Shown piece by piece: positions 39,401 through 48,727 of a stretch of DNA of 64,000 bases (positions within the stretch are counted from its first letter, which is position 1; each line of letters starts with the position of its first letter). A program made the translations under genes and the position numbers. Source of the DNA: Haliclystus octoradiatus (taxonomy: Eukaryota; Cnidaria; Staurozoa; Stauromedusae; Haliclystidae). The stretch covers positions 24,346,430-24,410,429 of the forward strand of contig OU744450.1 of assembly GCA_916610825.1 (NCBI GenBank), in the 5' to 3' direction. A model generated the notes under the pieces. That model made no database searches. It saw nothing but the letters and a program-made list of their open reading frames with translations, and was not told the DNA's origin.

Positions 39401-41992
39401 GTGTTTCAACACCTTTTTGACAGAAAAACTCTCGAAGTCTAATAAAACCTTTCTGAACTCTACAATTCAAGTACAGTTGCAGTCATATATGGCCAACAAA
39501 GTGTCCCAAAGATATGGGCATATCTGTTCTGGAAAGTGGACCATTTCTTTTTCGCAAGAAAAAAGTTACAATTTTTTCAGTCTAGAATTTCTTATTTCTC
39601 CGTAGTGGGCTCTCTTGTCATTTAGATAGGAGTTTTGACTTCGAAGGAGCACTATTTCTGAAATATGGTACTTTCAACATTAAATAACTCAGCTTATAAG
39701 AGTCCACTTCGAAAAACTATTGTCGCCATTCCTATTTGATTTGCATGGGCTACTTGATTCCAGAAAAACATTTTTTGGTGTCATGTGCACTTTAAAGAAA
39801 AATAGTAGGCTAATTGAGATGGTAATGCCCACCGGAGACACCTGTACAACTACTCTATTTCTAGAGGAGTGGCTTTTTCTCTGAGAGCAATGATGTTAAA
39901 TGCTCTTTATGATCTCAGCCGAGGATGTTTTAGAAAATAAATGCATGTTTTGGAAAATAAATGTGTCATGGCTTGCATAGTTCACACGTATGACTCACAT
40001 GGCTTGCTGGCTCACACATTTACTTCACTCCGGTCATGTCTCCTAATTTAATACAAACATGGCAAGTGTTTGGTAACAATTAAAAGCCTGTTAGGCAAGG
40101 ATCCCGCACAGTGTGAGAACCTTCATCTGGAAAAAGAGAGTGGCACCAGGGTAGCTTTGGTAGGGTGATGCTGATTTTATCTAGACTAATTTTTCCTTCC
40201 AAACCATAGCTTACAGCCTACTCACTTGTACTGCACCATAAACAATGGACATCAACTGAGCTGGAACGTGCCCTTTCCTAGCAGATCAATGAAGACAAAA
40301 ATTACTATATTATACAAGTGATTATAAAACCAAACAAAATATTTTAACAGAAAAATATATTTAATAGAATCAACTTGGTGATATTTGAAAATACAGACAA
40401 GCCATAGTATAATCGATAAACTATTGATAAACTTACTCTATTTTAGGCATTTATTCATGGATTATTTAGGTTATTTGCATTTCCACAGTTGTATTTAACG
40501 TTGGACGTTACTTCTGCAGTATCTCCCTGATTGAAAAAGGCCCAGACTATACATTTTTCTTAATTGAATGTCAAAGCTGAAGTCCTTCATACTTGAAAAG
40601 GGCCTATACTAGCTAGGGGGCATGGGCTTCCCGTGCCTCTGTTTTGAATCAGTTTCTATCAAAACAAACTACTCCTCTCTGGCAGGGTCTGACCAAAGTA
40701 GAAATCCTAGAATCCTAGATTCTGAATTGTTAAAGCAAATTCAGAAGAAAATTTATATTGATATAATTAATCATTTATTTGTCAAACATCAACAACAAAA
40801 AATTCAGAAGAAAATGTTGAAATACCTCTAGGATTCCAGAAGGTTGAACCTTTTTTGTCGAACCCTGCTATCCGGTTAATATAACAACCCGTTTATTATC
40901 ATAATGTGTGACCGCACAAGACACCAGGACAATTTTATAAACACGGTTACACTGTATATAACTTATTGGGATTTGCTTCATTATACTGTATAGGAATGCA
41001 GGACCCAGTTCTTGTTGCCAGGGGTTCATAATCCACTGTGGCATCTCTTTTAACCGAGAGCAGTCAGAATGTGACAACCAAACCAACCAACCAAAGGGCG
41101 GTACGTAGGTGGGAGCCTTAGGTATTCCCTGTATTTGCCTGTGTAGTGGTTTATATATATTGTAACTTCCGTTTGTATCAGTCTTTCTCTGCATGTAAAT
41201 AATCACTGTAATCATGTAGAGTCAACACATAATAAATACATTGTCATACAAAACTCTACACCTGTCAAGTTTTAAACTATTGACGAATAAAGCAACAACA
41301 ACAACAACAAACCGGAGCATGAAGCTCAAAATTAGATGGTGCACTTCAAATCGGGAACCTTGTCTAAGAGTGTGTCTCTAGTGGCAACTTTTTACTAGAT
41401 AGTTACTTTGCTGCCCTTTGACAAGAAATTGGTCCCAGTGACCCAGTACGCACTTGCACTTACATATTTTGTGCCCTGACGCATTGCCTGTATGTAAAGT
41501 ATGGATTTTGTGCAGATTCCATCATATTTTAACAGAGCTCAGTAGGCCTCACTTGCTTCTAGACTATGGTTCAATTGACATCTCAGCGAAAAATGACATA
41601 CTCCACAAACTGGGCCCAACGTGTGCTATCGTCAGGCTATCAAGACCTATATTCATATTTCAGGTGCAAATACAACTTCAATTCTTTATGATACAAATTA
41701 ATTATTTCATAAATAGTTGCACATACCACAATGCTGGCATTCCTTCCTCTCGTAAAATGAGCTTGAACGATTGTAATACATTGTGATATTTTGCCCTATG
41801 CACAGAATGATTGGAAAACGACGGCTTTGTAAATTGTATTTTTGGTATTGATGAGTATGATTGCAGCTGCATACGAATTTTGACGACATCAAGTGGTTGG
41901 ATGATAACACGTGACATAATGCCAGACATAGCACCGGCAATTGAATATTGCAATGAAGATAGTTCGACTTTTTCATGGCTTCCATGATCCAT
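30490..41992 (-). CDS. SLC25A19: mitochondrial thiamine pyrophosphate carrier, complete
   Basis: Eight exons on the minus strand: 41992-41727, 40277-40226, 39044-38963, 36632-36529, 35544-35475, 34555-34452, 32923-32690 and 30573-30490. All junctions are in phase and give 331 residues (human 320). Three mitochondrial carrier repeats are visible, each with its Px[DE]xx[KR]x[KR] signature: QPLDVVKIRMQ, QPLDTLRTRF and LPLDVARKRFQ. Family-specific stretches include WKGHVPAQLMSIVYGAVQ, YKGLVDACLQMMKEGGIKTF, GLSPAILSIFPLTGLQF, YKGLLNCFQRIVRHEG and the C-terminal FTFFGYEEACKWM. The protein imports thiamine pyrophosphate across the inner membrane, feeding pyruvate and oxoglutarate dehydrogenases. Introns are loaded with MITEs, SINEs and LINE tails, some within 40 bp of exons. 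It is divergent from NDUFAF3, 653 bp away. Confidence 0.94.
30600..30848 (+). mobile_element. pogo/mariner-like MITE with an extra internal unit
   Basis: CAGTGAAACTTATATATAAC and GTTATAACAGGTTTGACTG ends are flanked by TA. The inner segment with GACCACTATAGACAGGTGGC occurs three times at a spacing of about 80 bp, where other copies have two, so one unit was duplicated. It lies in the last SLC25A19 intron. Confidence 0.8.
31425..31535. repeat. dispersed repeat, copy 1 of 2
   Basis: It shares CCCATATAATTT, AGTGGTTG, TAGAATGTTGTGGGCTGTCT and TGACATAACTG in order with 32255-32365, about 830 bp away and in the same direction. It is of unknown type and lies in the last SLC25A19 intron. Confidence 0.7.
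32174..32216 (-). pseudogene. decayed duplicate of SLC25A19 exon 4
   Basis: About 42 bp align with 36574-36615 of exon 4. They share GCAATAA, then AG, then CATTATACCAGCAATAC, with a handful of mostly C/T and G/A differences. On the minus strand this corresponds to the GGIAGIMAVIACQP region of the carrier. The similarity stops abruptly on both sides, no splice sites are kept, and it lies between exons 7 and 8. It is best read as a partial internal duplication that is no longer used. Confidence 0.6.
32371..32656. mobile_element. MITE with AGAGCCATCTATTTACAAGA ends
   Basis: AGAGCCATCTATTTACAAGA with GTTGGGACAC at the left is matched inverted by GTGTCCTAACTC and TTGTAAATAGATGGCTCT at the right, giving arms of about 30 bp. 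The 230-bp interior is non-coding. It ends 34 bp before the 3' edge of SLC25A19 exon 7 (32690). Confidence 0.85.
32960..33425. mobile_element. TTCATGAA-array element, copy 1
   Basis: The sequence is built from many TTCATGAA or near-TTCATGAA words every 10-20 bp (for example AACGATTCATGAACGATTC). The left edge GCGAAAAACAGTTCACGAG is inverted relative to the right edge TTTTTCACAGGGG. The end and motif content match the elements at 44756-44938 and 43741-44300. It starts 37 bp upstream of the acceptor side of SLC25A19 exon 7. Confidence 0.65.
33665..33915 (-). mobile_element. SINE family 1, copy without 3' end
   Basis: Minus-strand match to the family body and tRNA-like head (GAGCAACCGAACTTCAG near 33890-33905). 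Its head is cut by the foldback element starting at 33917. It lies in an SLC25A19 intron. Confidence 0.8.
33917..34372. mobile_element. palindromic MITE, GACCGAGCGC family, copy 2
   Basis: It starts TAGACCGAGCGCTACAGAAC and ends GTTCTGTGGCGCTCGGTCTA, with inner pairs CAGCAGGTTTCTC / GAGAAACCTGC. The inverted similarity continues deep into the element, making it largely self-complementary. It inserted into or beside the head of a family 1 SINE. Copy 1 is at 16447-16885. Confidence 0.85.
34650..34825 (+). mobile_element. pogo/mariner-like MITE copy
   Basis: CAGTAAAACCTCTATATAAC and GTTATAACAGGCTTGACTG are its ends, with TA on both sides. It forms an inverted pair with the next copy 55 bp away, in the SLC25A19 intron between exons 6 and 5. 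Confidence 0.85.
34881..35059 (-). mobile_element. pogo/mariner-like MITE copy, opposite orientation
   Basis: It starts CAGTCAAACCTGGTATAACA and ends GGTATCACTG, with TA flanks. It is more decayed than its neighbour at 34650-34825, to which it is inverted. Confidence 0.75.
35100..35412 (+). mobile_element. LINE 3' tail fragment
   Basis: A decayed C-terminal frame (LKILLKTHLSKVAYF then stop) is followed by a 3' UTR ending GTGCTCTATAAATTATAAA and a short ATT-rich tail. This layout matches the other LINE tails here. It ends about 60 bp from SLC25A19 exon 5. Confidence 0.5.
35802..36064 (-). pseudogene. LINE reverse transcriptase C-terminal fragment, frameshifted
   Basis: The minus strand encodes RSHRNSFQSAGACLWNDLPS with VKMTSDSLTYSKMCKNML, the LWN-LP tail typical of LINE polymerases. 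The upstream part is in another frame (EHIKLNFRKLLLCYPHSS), so a frameshift is present. Confidence 0.65.
36216..36415 (-). mobile_element. SINE family 1, 5' half
   Basis: Body and tRNA-like head match the family (TTAGCTCAGATGGCAGAGC on the minus strand near 36410). The 3' half is missing. It ends 114 bp from SLC25A19 exon 4. Confidence 0.8.
36836..37655. mobile_element. non-autonomous DNA element with about 45-bp inverted ends
   Basis: The left end GGAGTTAGGCAGTCTTCAAA with CGTTGTGCTTTACATGCGCC is matched inverted by the right end ATGAAAAGCACAGCGTTTGT with AGACTGTCTTAGCCTCC. The interior near 37470-37600 is GC-rich and repeats GCACG words. No transposase frame is seen. It lies in SLC25A19 intron 3. 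Confidence 0.75.
38198..38374 (+). mobile_element. pogo/mariner-like MITE copy
   Basis: CAGTGAAACCTGTATATAAC and GCTATAACAGGTTTGACTG ends with TA flanks. Two internal repeats of the GACAGGTGGCC unit (one decayed). It lies in SLC25A19 intron 3, just before a LINE tail. Confidence 0.85.
38425..38765 (+). pseudogene. LINE reverse transcriptase C-terminal fragment
   Basis: The frame contains RISHHLQGRTKCFTFRKYLF, SLCVVSIWNKLPEF and LSSLNLFKHNLGSISLAKFC, clearly related to the LINE tail at 8226-8769 ([27 protein letters not shown]). It ends with an A-rich stretch near 38750. It is 5'-truncated. Confidence 0.75.
39083..39796. mobile_element. large foldback element with TTAA at both ends
   Basis: AAAGTGCACATGACACCAAA at the left is inverted relative to TTTGGTGTCATGTGCACTTT at the right. 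Inverted similarity extends about 200-260 bp inward (for example GTACCATATTTCAAAAATAG / CTATTTCTGAAATATGGTAC). TTAA precedes and follows, which would suit a piggyBac-type target. The interior is non-coding. Its left edge is 39 bp from SLC25A19 exon 3. Confidence 0.85.
39820..39930 (-). mobile_element. SINE family 1, 3' end fragment
   Basis: It contains CTCTATTTCTAGAGGAGTGG and CTTTTTCTCTGAGAGCAATG, which match the 3' region of the copy at 48356-48727 in reverse. Confidence 0.7.
40683..40867. mobile_element. hAT-like MITE (CAGGGTCTGAC ends)
   Basis: CAGGGTCTGACCAAAGT and ACCTTTTTTGTCGAACCCTG are inverted ends. Internal direct words TTCAGAAGAAAAT occur twice. No target duplication is kept. It lies in SLC25A19 intron 1. 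Confidence 0.65.
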
Positions 41993-42645
41993 TGAATGCT
42001 TACATCAACAGGAGTTAATATGGTGCTAGATAACTGCTATATATGTTTCCAATGATTAATAGCTAGCTAGTTAACTTCGGTGACAGACTGAGGGCCAACT
42101 ACACTGATTGTAACATGGCCTGGCCCAAGTCTGCAGATTATTGCAATGGCGCACCCGACATTCAACGATATTTAGATATTTTACGGTCAAACGTCAACAA
42201 AGTATTTGCTGTTGCGTACCCGAGATTTCGGCGAAACTGCCCTTTTTGCAGACTTGGCCTGGCCCTGGTGCTAAGAGGTGAGACAAATATGCAGTGATGA
42301 TGGCACTATAGAAGCGGTCATGTTGATGCTTTGATATTGATATAATCTTTGCCAAAATCAATTGTGCAATATGTATGAAACCATAACAGCTGTTTTAAGT
42401 GTATGTATATCTCCTTAGATTCTGGTAAAGGTCACCAAAGACAATTCAAAACGTAATATAGCTGTATTGTTGCGGGCTTACTTGCTGCAAAACTACAAAA
42501 TAGTTATGATAATAAAATTCTGCACAATAGCCTCTATTGTGCATTTTATATCAGTTGATTATACGAGGCTATCACAAAATAGAGCCCAATTTATTTTGAA
42601 AACTTGAAGAAAGGAGTAAGTTGTGATTGTGTTTGTAATTTTAAT
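41993..42645. promoter_or_regulatory. bidirectional promoter region, SLC25A19 / NDUFAF3
   Basis: This 653-bp region lies between two divergent mitochondrial-protein genes. A mini foldback is visible inside (CCAAGTCTGCAG near 42124 and TTGCAGACTTGG near 42247). No TATA box is evident near either start. A 60-codon open frame at 42115-42297 looks like chance. Confidence 0.55.
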
Positions 42646-45600
42646 ATGACATCATCTGTAATCAATTCGATGCGATCGAAACTGTCCCAACAGTTATTTA
42701 AAAACTTAAATAGTAAAAACTATGGTGAATCAGTTATTAGGAGGATTTCTTCTTCCGTTCTGTTGAGGTTTGTTGATATGTTTTGAATTATCTATATAGT
42801 GGCTACTTAGTACTGACTGCCGACTGGCGTATAGGCTAGATCTTTCATAGGCCTACAGATCAGAAGTTATAGAACAGAAGAACAGTTAAATCCAACAAAC
42901 ATACAAGATAAAATACAAATACAAGATTAAAATCTTCTAGCTTCTAAAATTCATGTATAATTCAAGTAGTGTTTAATGTAGGCCTATACAGCACGCTTTG
43001 GCCTATGAAATGATTACAAATTTGCCTATCTAGCCGTTAAAACGTCTTTCAAATAAAAAACGAAATGTATAACACTGACGTGGATTTGCCGTTAGGCCTA
43101 TTTAAATTCCACATTTTTTTATTTTTTATTTTGTTAAACGTAACAAAAACAGTTCACGCCATACCAATTCTCATTGGTCTTTAGCTGCTATAAGAATTCT
43201 CTTTGTTTATTTCTCTAGGGCAGACAACAAGATTCCACCTAATTTATCTGATCAACAAACCACAGTGACTGTTATTTCAGATGCAAAAATAGCAGGCAAC
43301 GGAGGAGTAACTGCACCAACATTTATAAATAAATATAGTACAAAAGGCTTTGTAATCCACGGCAGCCAATTACTAGGATCAATAGCTGTTTTACCGAGAA
43401 CTTATTTTTCTTGGAGGGTAGGCATTCCATGTTGATAAAGAAATATTTGAATATAATTGTTTATAGGCTACTAGACTACATTGGAATAGGAATAACCTTA
43501 TCAGACTGGTCAAGTTCTTTCAGACAATAAAATTTACAGTCAAACCTATAATAACGGTCACCTATAAAGCGGACACCTGTCTATAATGGTCACTCTTGCA
43601 ATGTCTAAAATAGTATTTTCTATTGAATCAAACTTGTATATAAAGACCACCTGTCTATAATGGTCAATTTATCTACCTCTCTTAGCTGGCTGTTATATAC
43701 AGGTTTTACTGTACCATGCTTTGGCTTAAATGTATATTATCCTTGCAAAAAACTTCATGAGTTCATAAAACTTTTATGAACATTGCTTTGGCTTCATGAA
43801 TATACCATGCAGGATCCGATAAAAGTAAGGATTCTGGGATCGTAAATCCCTGAAGGCTCAAACAAATAGGCCAAGCCTCAACAAAATATTCAGAATAAAA
43901 TATAAAGCTGTTCAAGATTCCGGAAGTCTAAACTTTTTGTCGGACACTGGTACCATGCACAGTTCATGAACCAAATCATGAACTCGAAAAGTCGAAATTG
44001 TCCAATTTTTTTTCTCAATTGTGTAAAATTCCTAAATGGAACAATTTCCCAGATGATAATTGTTAACTTTAGAAATATTTGAACATTTAAGCTTCACCTT
44101 AAATAGGCCAATATTTCTGTTAAGATTCAAATATAAATATACACATTGTATAAATTTAAGCATTTTTAACTAAATTTCAAATTCATAGCCTATATACTGT
44201 ATTATATCTCTTCGGGAGAATTTTAAGAACTGCTCATGAAAGTCCATGAAGAGCAAGACAATTTCATGTTCATGAGCTGGTAAACTTTTCTACAGGCATT
44301 ATCCATCTAATCCGCTCAGATAATCAATGCAGCCATATTTCAAAATCATGCAGCAAGGGATCATCGTTTCGGAATTCCTTGGCAAATGATTATTTCTCAT
44401 TGGTTATGCTTGATAAATTTATAGAAATATGCTACAATTAAGTCTCCAAATTTCCAATATAACCTTTGTAGAAGTTGTACTCGTCAATGGTGATCAATGT
44501 TTCTCCATCCTAATGCAAGTAGGCCTATATTCATATTATCTTTTTATATCTATTTTTTATTGCAGATATCATCAATAAAAGATATTACACCAGAAAGTTT
44601 GGCTCTATTTCCTCTCGTTGAACCAAAATTAGGTTTGGTTTTCATTTATTTCGGTAGAGAAATTATTCCAATTCAGTTGTGTTACTGACTAATAGTTGTA
44701 AACTAAATTTATGAGATGTTTGCAAACACAGCTATCACTATTAACCTTAGATATACCCCTGCGATAAACAATCAGGAGTTCATGAACAGTTAATGAACGT
44801 TAAATGGCTCCAATTTTCCTGAATTGTTCATGAACAGTCCATGAACCCTCTCAGACAGTTCGTGAAAAATTCATGAAAGTGTGGGGCCATTTAATGTTCA
44901 TGAACTGTTCAGGAACTCCTGAACTGTTTTCGCAGGGGTAGGCCTACGGTCGCTACTGAATACTTACTGTGAATAGGATTTGGTCGGCTACTGGAACCAT
45001 ACTGAAATTCACAAGACACTTGAATCTAAATTCGTTGTGTATTAATAACCAGTAATCAGAATTTATTCTTATTTATTTTATCAATTTTATGATATTTATT
45101 ATTTACAACAAAATCACTGCAGTTTGTTTATTCGTTTTTATTTGTCCTCAGATCTACTTGTCATTGGTACTGGTGAGAAAACACAGTTAATTTCACAAGA
45201 TGTACGGGATTTTTTAAAGTCACATCAAATATCATTAGAAGTTCAAGATACTGTGAGTCAATACTTTATTACATTTTTAATAAAATATATATACCAGATT
45301 ATCAGTCTAGTGATCGTCTGTAAAACCTCATGAAAAATGAAACCCAGAATTCAAGACTTGATGATTACAGATTAGTGAACAGTTCAGGCTGTCACAAAGT
45401 GCGGGATCCTGGGAACCTGGCTCCAGGAAGGCCAGCACAATTTCAGTAGGTTCCAATTTTATCATGATTATTTTCTTATTCAAAATTTATTATTTTTGGA
45501 TTTCATATTTTTTATGTTTTGAAATCCATACATCTTGCTTCAAAGTAAGTCAAATTTCTGAAATTTTGAGATCAATTCTTCAAAACTATGAAGCACTATA

Positions 45601-47229
45601 AATCCAATCCCAGAAGGTTTACAATTGAACAACACGGTTCCTGGAAGGTCAAAACGTTTTTGACACCCTGAGTGCACTCAAAGATGTAATAACTTGTAGA
45701 TATAGTATAATCTAGTAACATACATAAACACAATTAACCTTTCTTCGCGGACACTCCTGACTGACTAGCCTACAGAGGTGTTTAGTTATTTCATGTGACT
45801 TTAGACACAATAATCAATCTGCTCTTTCAAATAAAACCTTTTCCAGTTAAGACCTATGGATATACTGTATAGGCTAGCAAATTTGAGTCAAATGCGTTGC
45901 TGAGGTAATTTAAACATCACATGTGTTCTTGGAGATTTGCCATGATATTGAAAATAAATCCATTAAATTAATGTCTGCGTAACAGAAGATGAAATAAAAA
46001 TATCAAAGCCCGTCCGAACCATGACTGCAAAACAGCGATTCTACTGATATATAAAGCCCCTGCCAAATGAAGCCAACATTTTCACAACATTTGATAAAAT
46101 TTCGCATCGATGTTGTGAAAATGCTGGCTTCATTTGGCCACCCCAGCCAGCATTTTGCCAGCATTTTCACAACATCGATCGCGATCAAATGAACAAAGAG
46201 CGTTTAAAGTCATATTTCTCTCAGCAAAAAACGCCACTCATCTAATAGAGGAGTGGTACGGGTGCCTTCAGTAGGGCGACACCGTCTACATTACTTACTT
46301 TACTTTACCAAAATGGACATGTCAGACTATGAATTTTGAAATTGGATCACCAAGTTTTACATGGTTTTAGAGACTATGAGTTTTCAAATATCTTCTGAAT
46401 TTTGTAATAAATATTCAAGTTGTGTATAAATGTTTTAGTAGATCTGACTGTCTACTGATAAAAACTAGGCATTACAAATCGTAACAATGCTACAAGTAAG
46501 TTTTACTAATTAGTAAGATGTTTGGTAAATTTGGATATAGTGCATAAAGTATTTGCACAGCACAATGGCTGTTAATTGTAATTGGGCAAAGATTAGGTGG
46601 TCATTTAAAATTTTTTTATAAAAATTTATCTCAACTCGGTCTGTCAACGATCGAGAGTCTATTAGCCTGAGAGTCTATAGACGTTATACACTCTCGAATA
46701 TGGAAGTAATGATATCCCAAACAATAGTCATTTTGAATAGTACACAAACCATCCAATGATTTCTTCAAAGTCGGAGTAATGATTTCAATGGTAAAAGAGA
46801 ACAATTGTGACCAGGTTATTTTGATTTTGAATTCGATATTTACGCCATCGCCATGTGATATCCGCTAGTAGTAGTAGAAAAAGTAATAGTATAGACAATC
46901 ACATTATAGGAATTTGCCGTCCCTCTTATCCGCTATTACGTATCTATCCTTTCCACTGACACGAACAAATTCCTATGACACTGCAAAGTTGAGCATAGAC
47001 TTAGTTTAACTTCAGCGACGTGAGTTCGTCATTTTATGCGGGAATCAATATGTGTTTTCGCAACTTGCAGGGCTCGCAGCAACTACTCCGCTTGTTATAT
47101 GAATTATAAAGTTTTAGCTTTTTTTATTTATTGCAGAGAAGTGCATGCGCAACGTACAATTTTCTACTCGAAGAAGGTCGAATGGCTGGAGCTGCCTTGA
47201 TCCCACCAGGAAGTCTGCCAATAATGTAA
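42646..47229 (+). CDS. NDUFAF3: NADH dehydrogenase complex I assembly factor 3, complete
   Basis: Five exons, 42646-42767, 43219-43417, 44566-44632, 45152-45252 and 47137-47229, join in phase to 193 residues (human 184). The first 45 residues are basic and Ser-rich with no acid until mid-way, as in a mitochondrial presequence. The Mth938-like (DUF498) domain follows: YSTKGFVIHGSQLLGSIAVL, PRTYFSWR, DITPESLALFPLVEPK, LLVIGTGEKTQLISQDVRDF, SLEVQDT, SACATYNFLLEEGRMAGAAL and IPPGSL. NDUFAF3 works with NDUFAF4 early in complex I assembly at the inner membrane. The ATG at 42646 is the first in frame in the 5' exon. The second exon carries an insertion-free but variable linker. AATAAA at about 47633 is a likely poly(A) signal. 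Confidence 0.94.
43537..43711 (-). mobile_element. pogo/mariner-like MITE copy
   Basis: CAGTCAAACCTATAATAACG and TTATATACAGGTTTTACTG ends, TA flanks. It lies in NDUFAF3 intron 2. Confidence 0.85.
43741..44300. mobile_element. TTCATGAA-type element, copy 2, split by a hAT MITE
   Basis: TTGCAAAAAACTTCATGAG at the left and TTCATGAGCTGG with CTTTTCTACAGGCA at the right are loosely inverted edges. Internal TTCATGAA words occur near both ends. The element is interrupted at 43810-43949. It lies in NDUFAF3 intron 2. Confidence 0.5.
43810..43949. mobile_element. hAT-like MITE with near-perfect 8-bp target duplication
   Basis: It begins CAGGATCCGATAAAAGT and ends ACTTTTTGTCGGACACTG (inverted). Flanks are ATACCATG at 43802-43809 and GTACCATG at 43950-43957, 7 of 8 identical. 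This defines the ends and the class of the family seen at 40683-40867, 45388-45674 and other decayed copies. Confidence 0.8.
44756..44938. mobile_element. TTCATGAA-type MITE, copy 3, with CCCCTGCG ends
   Basis: CCCCTGCGATAAACAATCAG and CTGTTTTCGCAGGGG are inverted ends flanked by TA. Inner pairs include CAGGAGTTCATGAACAGTTA and TGTTCATGAACTGTTCAGG. It gives the cleanest definition of this family. It lies in NDUFAF3 intron 3. Confidence 0.8.
45388..45674. mobile_element. hAT-like MITE, longer and decayed copy
   Basis: It starts CAGGCTGTCACAAAGTGCGG and ends CAAAACGTTTTTGACACCCTG, with the family words CCAGGAAGGCC and CTGGAAGGTC inside. It lies in NDUFAF3 intron 4. Confidence 0.55.
46063..46142. 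repeat. hairpin with 27-bp arms
   Basis: CCAAATGAAGCCAACATTTT followed by CACAACA pairs with TGTTGTG followed by AAAATGCTGGCTTCATTTGG, with one mismatch. The loop is about 25 bp. A further CCAGCATTTTCACAACATCG repeats part of the arm at about 46155-46178. It lies in NDUFAF3 intron 4. Confidence 0.75.
46195..46300 (+). mobile_element. SINE family 1, 3' end fragment
   Basis: GAGCGTTTAAAGTCATATTT, GAGGAGTGGTACGGGTGCCT and AGGGCGACACCGTC match the 3' region of the full copy at 48356-48727. Confidence 0.8.
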
Positions 47230-48355
47230 ACGCTGTATATTGCGATATTAAAAATATCATTGGTTACAAAGGATTCCCCAAAAGATTGGAAAAATGTATC
47301 AGTATACTTGTATGAATATATACTCTCACATTTGAATAATTCAACATACATACAAACTTGCTTCTATACACGCTCTATCCATAAACTTTCTGTTTCCATT
47401 AACCATGGATTTTAACACTGGATTACACAGTTCGGTACAGTTCGGTGCTTTGACGATATTCATGATAATATTTAATTATAATAATTAAAAGCTGGACAAC
47501 GTTTGAATTTGTATTATATTTTGTAATATATAAGATGTGTCATAAATTAATAATGAATAATTATGTTAGATTCAAAACCATGCTAAAGTATCGTCTATAA
47601 TTTGAAAATCGTAATTGTTGCTGTATAGCGAAAATAAATCCTGTGCGTGACTTTACTGGAATTTATATTTATCCTCTCGTGAACAATAAAACTATCTAGT
47701 ATATTAAATAATGATGATATTAAACCAAAATGTAAAGTTTGTCATGAAGTTATATATTCCAGTCCTATAAATTACATTAAAATGATAACTAAAAAAAACA
47801 ATGTTTTGCGTTTTTGGAAATGGAAAAGTGAATAGTTAGTTAGTTTCCTTTTATTCATAATAAGGATTCACAAACCATCGGCTGTATACCCCCTTGATAC
47901 CCCAGAAAACATCAGGGAATTCAACAATTGGCAAATGTTGAAATCGTTTCGAAAGAGACCAGCTTTTTATAAATACCCGGCCTTAAATTACCTGGTTATT
48001 GCATCAAATTCCCTATTTCTTCCTAACTATATAGAAATGGTTTTTAGTATGTATAGATGTAGCAATTCTTAACAGAATAAATGGCAGCGTTGCGGAGCAA
48101 TGTTCCTGTTGCCACTAACTAGGTACTATTATTGCATTATTGAATTTCGAATTTCCGAAACCTCTTGCTTTCAACAAACAAAACTTTACCCTCATGGCAA
48201 GTGTCGGGGTACCCACACTTCAATGAAAATGTGAAGAAAAATCTGGCCTTGGCGCCTGAGACTGTTTCAAGGAAGCGTCGATAGATTTATATGCCATTGT
48301 ATTAAACTATGTTGGCAAAATGTACGTCGATTGGATATTTACATGACTTACATCA
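47230..48355. other. NDUFAF3 3' UTR and intergenic DNA
   Basis: AT-rich sequence with two AATAAA hexamers (near 47633 and 47685). No open frame or repeat of note was recognised up to the SINE at 48356. Confidence 0.6.
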
Positions 48356-48727
48356 ACAGGGGTGATTAGCTCAGTTGGCAGAGCAACCGAACTTCAGATC
48401 GTGTCATATCTGATCGACTGTGGTTCAAATCCCCCTGAGGTCAACTCAGCCTTGACTTTATCTGTAACATCAAATGAGTACCATCTAAGGATGGCGGATG
48501 GAATGGTTCAGAAGGAATTGCATTGTGAGTAGCTGCGGCGCATCGTTGCGCATTGACAATCAAGGCCTATCTGCCATGAAATCTGTTGAAATTGATCTGC
48601 AGTGTCGCGGCTGAGATCTAAGGAGCGTTTAACATCATTGCTCTTAGCGAAAAGAGCCACTCCTCTAGAAATAGAGGAGTGGTACGGGTGCCTTCGGTAG
48701 GGCGACACCGTCCACATTACTTTATTT
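48356..48727 (+). mobile_element. tRNA-derived SINE, family 1, reference full-length copy
   Basis: The head GATTAGCTCAGTTGGCAGAG (A box) and GGTTCAAATCC (B box, about 45 bp later) form a polymerase III type 2 promoter derived from a tRNA. A 300-bp body follows, ending GGGCGACACCGTCCACATTA. TTACATC occurs just before and just after (near 48348 and 48727), a possible target duplication. At least six other copies or fragments lie in this window, so this was a major SINE. No tRNA acceptor stem is kept, so it is not a tRNA gene. Confidence 0.88.

Noticed and set aside
42115-42297. 60-codon plus-strand frame between SLC25A19 and NDUFAF3
   Set aside because: No family resemblance, and it overlaps a mini foldback; more likely promoter DNA.
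48358-48430. Possible functional tRNA gene
   Set aside because: A and B boxes are present, but there is no pairing acceptor stem or 3' end and the same head occurs in several dispersed copies, so it is a SINE.
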